15,500 nt of DNA, taken from assembly GCA_002449695.1 (NCBI GenBank), contig DJXI01000083.1:53215-68714 (forward strand), given 5' to 3'. A model generated the notes under the pieces. The model had not been told where the DNA came from and did not search any database. It worked only from the letters and a program-made list of their open reading frames with translations. Within the stretch, counting starts at the first letter, position 1. Each line of letters opens with the position of its first letter. The stretch comes from Verrucomicrobia bacterium UBA7008 (GTDB lineage Bacteria; Verrucomicrobiota; Kiritimatiellia; RFP12; UBA1067). The translations under genes and the position numbers were made by a program. Positions 13,079-15,500 of the stretch are shown here, one piece after another.

Positions 13079-14418
13079 GACCGATTGGCGATGAAGAGAA
13101 ATCCGCGGCGACGACGCTCTCCGACATGGAGATCTTCGTCTTTCCCGAGCTGATGTTTTCGCTCGTGCTCGCGAACATCCTCTCGCCGCGCCTGTGGCGG
13201 TGGCGCGAGCTGGAGTGGTTCGCGGGCATCCGCGAGATGCGCCCGAAGAAGCGGCTGCAGCGTCTGCGGCAGCACATCATGGACAACTACACCTTCAACC
13301 TCGACCTGGACACGTGGGGCCTGACGAAGCAGGCGGTCGAGCTGAAGCGGTTTGCGCCGTTCCTGTCGCCCGAGGAGATCGCCGCCTCGAACGCGCTCTT
13401 CGGCTATCAGGGCGACGCCTACTACTACGACATCGACATCCGCCGCCATTTCGGGCTCGACAAGTACACGTCGGACACGATCCCCTACTGGAAGACCGAG
13501 ACGATCGAGGCGATGGACGCGTTCCGCCACAAGGACGGCCACACGGTCGGCGCGGGCGAGTGCGTGTCGCTCGCGGGGCTCTACGCGGCGGCGGCGTTCG
13601 TCGTCTGCGGGCTGCCGCTCGAATCGATCTTCCTGATGGCGACGCCGCTGCACAGCCAGAACTTCCTCGACGTGGACGAGGGGATCCTGACGAACAACCG
13701 CCGCCTCGTCACGCGCACGATGTGGGCGAACGGCACGGTCATTTCGCAGCAGGCGCGGCGCGCGCTGGAGCACGAGCGCGTCACCATCGTCTCGCACGCG
13801 ACGGGCTACATCCACCTGCTCTATCCCGAGGCGACGATCGCGCGCACCGTGTACGATGCGTTTTCGGCGAAGCTGCGCACGTTCCTGACGCCGCCCGCCG
13901 AGGCGCCCGATCAGCGGCTCGTCGTGCCGCGCCTTCCGGATGCCGCGCGCGTCGCGTTCGTGCCGGGCGGCGAGCCGCTCGGCCTGACGCCCGAGATGGA
14001 CTACGCCGAGATCGCCGACCGCCTGCGCGCGCTGCGGGCGACGAACCGCGCGGCCGCGCTCGCGCCGTACGCGGGGCACGAGCTGGGCGAGACCGAGGCG
14101 GGGCCGTTCGTGAAGGCGGCGCTGGAGCGCTGCCCGGTGTCGAAGGTCGCCACGCTGGAGGCGATCGCCGCGCTCCCGAACGAATCAATCTACGACGGCA
14201 CGAGCCGGTGCGCGTCGCCGGACGAGGTGTGGAACTTCGGGCGCGGAGACGGGTTCGAAAAGTGCCTTCTGGCGGCGAACGCGCTCAACGTGGCGTCGGG
14301 CGAGATCGCGGTCGCGGGCGGCGAAGCGGCGCTCGTCGCGGCGGACGGCCGGGAAATCTGCCGCTTCCCGGCCGTCAAGCGCCCGCTTCTTGATGTCACA
14401 GGCTTGAAGAGCCTGTGA
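13075..14418 (+). CDS. Transglutaminase-like protein of unknown function
   Basis: A 447-residue protein that I cannot name. Residues 155-205 look like a transglutaminase-type thiol-protease core: GHTVGAGECVSLAGLY, with C163 as the candidate nucleophile, a helix ending in CGLPLESIF, then H193 in TPLHSQNF and acidic D199/D201. The N-terminal 150 residues are helical and rich in Arg, Trp and Tyr (for example RLWRWRELEW, GDAYYYDIDIRR). There is no signal peptide, so it should be cytoplasmic. The start overlaps the tsaC stop (ATGA). The last codons and the stop are contributed by a repeat palindrome (14395-14419), giving the tail DVTGLKSL. The same seven residues (VTGLKSL) end the readable part of the transposase at the right edge of the window. 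The original C-terminus may therefore have been altered. Confidence 0.8.
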   Translation: MRPIGDEEKSAATTLSDMEIFVFPELMFSLVLANILSPRLWRWRELEWFAGIREMRPKKRLQRLRQHIMDNYTFNLDLDTWGLTKQAVELKRFAPFLSPEEIAASNALFGYQGDAYYYDIDIRRHFGLDKYTSDTIPYWKTETIEAMDAFRHKDGHTVGAGECVSLAGLYAAAAFVVCGLPLESIFLMATPLHSQNFLDVDEGILTNNRRLVTRTMWANGTVISQQARRALEHERVTIVSHATGYIHLLYPEATIARTVYDAFSAKLRTFLTPPAEAPDQRLVVPRLPDAARVAFVPGGEPLGLTPEMDYAEIADRLRALRATNRAAALAPYAGHELGETEAGPFVKAALERCPVSKVATLEAIAALPNESIYDGTSRCASPDEVWNFGRGDGFEKCLLAANALNVASGEIAVAGGEAALVAADGREICRFPAVKRPLLDVTGLKSL

Positions 14419-14419
14419 C
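14395..14419. repeat. REP-like palindrome, left copy
   Basis: Perfect 10-bp arms GTCACAGGCT and AGCCTGTGAC with loop TGAAG. It holds the last seven codons and TGA stop of the gene at 13075. An identical 24-nt stretch (14393-14416) reappears at 15477-15500. Confidence 0.9.
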
Positions 14420-14453
14420 GCAGGACGGCCGCCCGCCCATCCCGTCCTGCGTC
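14417..14453. repeat. Inverted repeat with 12-bp arms in the REP-like cluster
   Basis: GACGCAGGACGG (14417-14428) and CCGTCCTGCGTC (14442-14453) are perfect reverse complements around a 13-nt C-rich spacer. The left arm continues directly from the palindrome at 14395, and the right arm belongs to the first 27-nt direct repeat. The pair therefore joins units in opposite orientation, as in REPIN-like doublets. Confidence 0.85.
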
Positions 14454-14517
14454 TCAAGCCCGGCCATCCCGTCCTGCGTCTCAAGCCCAGCCTTCCCATC
14501 CTGCGTCTCAAGCCCTT
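14437..14517. repeat. Three tandem 27-nt direct repeats
   Basis: Copies begin at 14437, 14464 and 14491. Each carries CCGTCCTGCGTCTCAAGCCC or a close variant; the third differs at two positions in its first 25 bases. There are no spacers between the copies, so this is not a CRISPR. The units contain GTCTCAAGCC, the arm of the next hairpin. Confidence 0.9.
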
Positions 14518-14529
14518 CAGGCTTGAGAC
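14505..14529. repeat. REP-like palindrome, second type
   Basis: Perfect arms GTCTCAAGCC (14505-14514) and GGCTTGAGAC (14520-14529) with loop CTTCA. The arm matches GTCACAGGCT of the 14395 palindrome at 7 of 10 positions (GTCnCArGCy), so the two hairpins look like subtypes of one family. Confidence 0.88.
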
Positions 14530-14546
14530 ACTTCAGGCTTGAGACA
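14515..14546. repeat. Exact 16-nt tandem duplication upstream of the transposase promoter
   Basis: CTTCAGGCTTGAGACA occurs at 14515-14530 and again at 14531-14546, ending 5 nt before the extended -10 of the transposase. It could bind the transposase or another regulator; this is inference. Confidence 0.88.
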
Positions 14547-14551
14547 AAATA

Positions 14552-14569
14552 TGATATACTTCAATCGCT
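14552..14569 (+). promoter_or_regulatory. Extended -10 promoter of the transposase gene
   Basis: TG-A-TATACT (14552-14560) is followed by TCAATCGCT and ATG 14570. The nine-base gap matches that of dapA, and both end CGCTATG. No Shine-Dalgarno is present. The -35 region falls in the tandem 16-nt repeats, and I see no canonical hexamer there. Confidence 0.7.
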
Positions 14570-15500
14570 ATGCTCCTCCCTCCACACCCCAGTCGCCATT
14601 ACCGCTACCACGGGTATGACTATCGCCGCGGGGCGTCGCTCTTCCTGACCTTTGCCCTGAAGACGCGCCGCCCGCTGCTGGGACGTGTGGAGGGCGAAGC
14701 CGTGGTTCATTCCGCCGCCGGGCAGGCCGTCGCGGCGACGATCGCGCGCGAGGCGAAGCGGCCGGGCGGCCCGGTCCTTCACGGCTTTGTGGTGATGCCG
14801 GATCATGTTCATGCGCGGGTGTATGTGCGGCCAGGCGCGCCGGAGCCGCTGCGTCAGGTCGGCCAGTTTGTCGCCAATGTGAAGCGCTGGTCGGCCTATC
14901 ATGCGGCCCGGCTGGGGATTGAACTTGTCTGGCAGGAGAGTTTTCACGACCGGCTGTGCCTGTCGCGGGAAATCATCGAGCGGGTGGAAAAGTATATCGC
15001 CAACAATCCGCTCAAATGGTCGCTGATGCATGGCGACAAGGCGCTGATGCGGGTGGAGGAGCCGCTGGAGGCCGCCTGCCTGCCGCTGGATGAATGGTGG
15101 TCGGGTGTCGGCAACAAGGCGCTGCTCGGCGGCAGGATGATGGCGCTGCGGCTGTCGCGGAAAATCCCGTCGGGCGAAATTGCCGCCGTTGTCGCGCGCT
15201 GCATCGCGGAGGTGCAGAAGGGCTTTGTGCCGATTTCAACATTCATTTCGCCGGCGGAGCGCGCGCTGGCCGAGGCGCTGCTGCGCACGGACGCGCCGAT
15301 GATTCGCGTCGTGCCCGATGCGCTGGAGCGCGTCTATCGGCCGAAGGGCGACGAGCCGCGGCTGTTCGCGCAGGGGCGGCTCCTGCTGCTGTCGCGCCCG
15401 TCGCTCGCCGTCCGTCGGCTGGCCGCCTGGCAGGGGCTGAATGAGGCGATTGCCGGGATGGCGCAGGTGGCGCGGTATGTCACAGGCTTGAAGAGCCTGT
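14570..15500 (+). CDS. REP-associated tyrosine transposase (RAYT, Y1 HUH) with a DprA-like C-terminal extension; stop just beyond window
   Basis: I read 310 codons without a stop to the right edge. Residues 20-155 are a Y1 transposase of the TnpA_REP/IS200-like group. The metal-binding HUH motif is H79-V80-H81 in VVMPDHVHARVYV, WQESFHDRL (121-129) is typical of RAYTs, and the catalytic Tyr should be Y142 in YIANNP. RAYTs are thought to cut single-stranded REP hairpins. Residues 180-280 form an extra domain with GNKALLGG, LSRKIP (195-200), STFISPAER (223-231) and GRLLLLSRP (269-277). This pattern resembles DprA-like Rossmann proteins known to me from memory. The readable tail ends VTGLKSL, and the next codon begins with T; if the palindrome repeats exactly, the stop is TGA at 15500-15502. 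Codon use is slightly less G/C-biased than in the neighbours. The transposase call is firm; the fusion call is moderate. Confidence 0.9.
   Translation, partial: MLLPPHPSRHYRYHGYDYRRGASLFLTFALKTRRPLLGRVEGEAVVHSAAGQAVAATIAREAKRPGGPVLHGFVVMPDHVHARVYVRPGAPEPLRQVGQFVANVKRWSAYHAARLGIELVWQESFHDRLCLSREIIERVEKYIANNPLKWSLMHGDKALMRVEEPLEAACLPLDEWWSGVGNKALLGGRMMALRLSRKIPSGEIAAVVARCIAEVQKGFVPISTFISPAERALAEALLRTDAPMIRVVPDALERVYRPKGDEPRLFAQGRLLLLSRPSLAVRRLAAWQGLNEAIAGMAQVARYVTGLKSL
15479..15500. repeat. REP-like palindrome, right copy (cut by window edge)
   Basis: The first 22 of 25 bases match the palindrome at 14395-14419 exactly, and two bases before it also match. It encodes the C-terminal tail of the transposase. 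Confidence 0.88.

Larger units (their letters stand above)
14395..15500 (+). mobile_element. Candidate RAYT/REP unit bounded by identical palindromes
   Basis: Directly repeated palindromes about 1.08 kb apart enclose the repeat cluster, the promoter and the transposase. This is the normal setting of a RAYT gene with its cognate hairpins. Whether the whole segment ever moved as a unit is not shown by the sequence; RAYTs are usually regarded as domesticated. The right boundary lies at or beyond the window edge. Confidence 0.6.

Noticed and set aside
14395..14419. Intrinsic terminator of the dapA operon
   Set aside because: The hairpin is perfect but no T-run follows; an identical copy ends the transposase frame. 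It may slow transcription, but it is better described as a REP-like element.
14437..14546. CRISPR array
   Set aside because: The 27-nt units abut without unique spacers, and hairpins beside a RAYT explain the region better.
14415..14648. Small + strand frame with a nine-residue periodic product
   Set aside because: The PSCVSSPA periodicity is only the 27-nt DNA repeat read in frame; it runs into the transposase gene in another frame and has no start signal.
15094..15444. 116-codon + strand frame inside the transposase C-terminal region
   Set aside because: It is out of frame with the uninterrupted 310-codon transposase and gives an Arg/Ala-rich product without motifs.

Overview
This is a GC-rich bacterial window (strongly G/C at third codon positions throughout) with every gene I can support on the + strand and very little non-coding DNA. 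The [FeFe] hydrogenase at the left edge points to an anaerobic, fermentative organism. High GC, Ala/Arg-rich secreted proteins with charged coils and a REP-associated transposase would fit a member of the PVC group such as a Kiritimatiellota-like gut or sediment anaerobe, but that assignment is an inference and I hold it loosely.

Layout. (1) 3-980: the C-terminal part of an [FeFe] hydrogenase catalytic subunit, cut by the window edge. (2) 1010-1777: a hairpin/promoter, a tRNA-Met(CAU) with encoded CCA, then directly a small secreted protein with a duplicated eight-ligand Cys/His zinc module. (3) 1805-8860: a promoter and a tightly packed seven-gene run: NAD(P)HX dehydratase (nnrD), NamZ-like exo-muramidase, a secreted coiled-coil protein, a PlsC-type acyltransferase, L-aspartate oxidase (nadB), an OppF-type ATPase and an aldo/keto reductase. 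Several of these overlap or are separated by only a few bases. (4) 8874-10282: a single secreted CE7-type (acetyl-xylan/cephalosporin-C) esterase with its own promoter. (5) 10280-14418: dapA, cysS, a TsaC/Sua5 protein and a transglutaminase-like protein of unknown role, forming an operon with 1-nt gaps or overlaps. (6) 14393-15500: a REP-like repeat cluster and a REP-associated tyrosine transposase (RAYT), which runs to the right edge.

How the genes fit together. The long operon joins NAD de novo synthesis (NadB), repair of damaged NAD(P)H (NnrD) and an NAD(P)H-using reductase with envelope functions (muramic acid release, phosphatidate synthesis). The next operon feeds lysine/diaminopimelate synthesis (DapA) and translation (CysS, TsaC). 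The esterase and hydrogenase fit a polysaccharide fermenter.

The most interesting points are these. The RAYT carries a C-terminal extension that looks like a DprA-like domain. The element is flanked by identical palindromes, each of which supplies the last seven codons of the gene to its left, plus a stop codon (the right-hand stop is cut off by the window edge). Four protein genes start only 6 to 9 nt after an extended -10 box of form TGATAnnnT, which predicts leaderless mRNAs. Finally, the secreted protein at 1163 has two cross-brace-like zinc modules.
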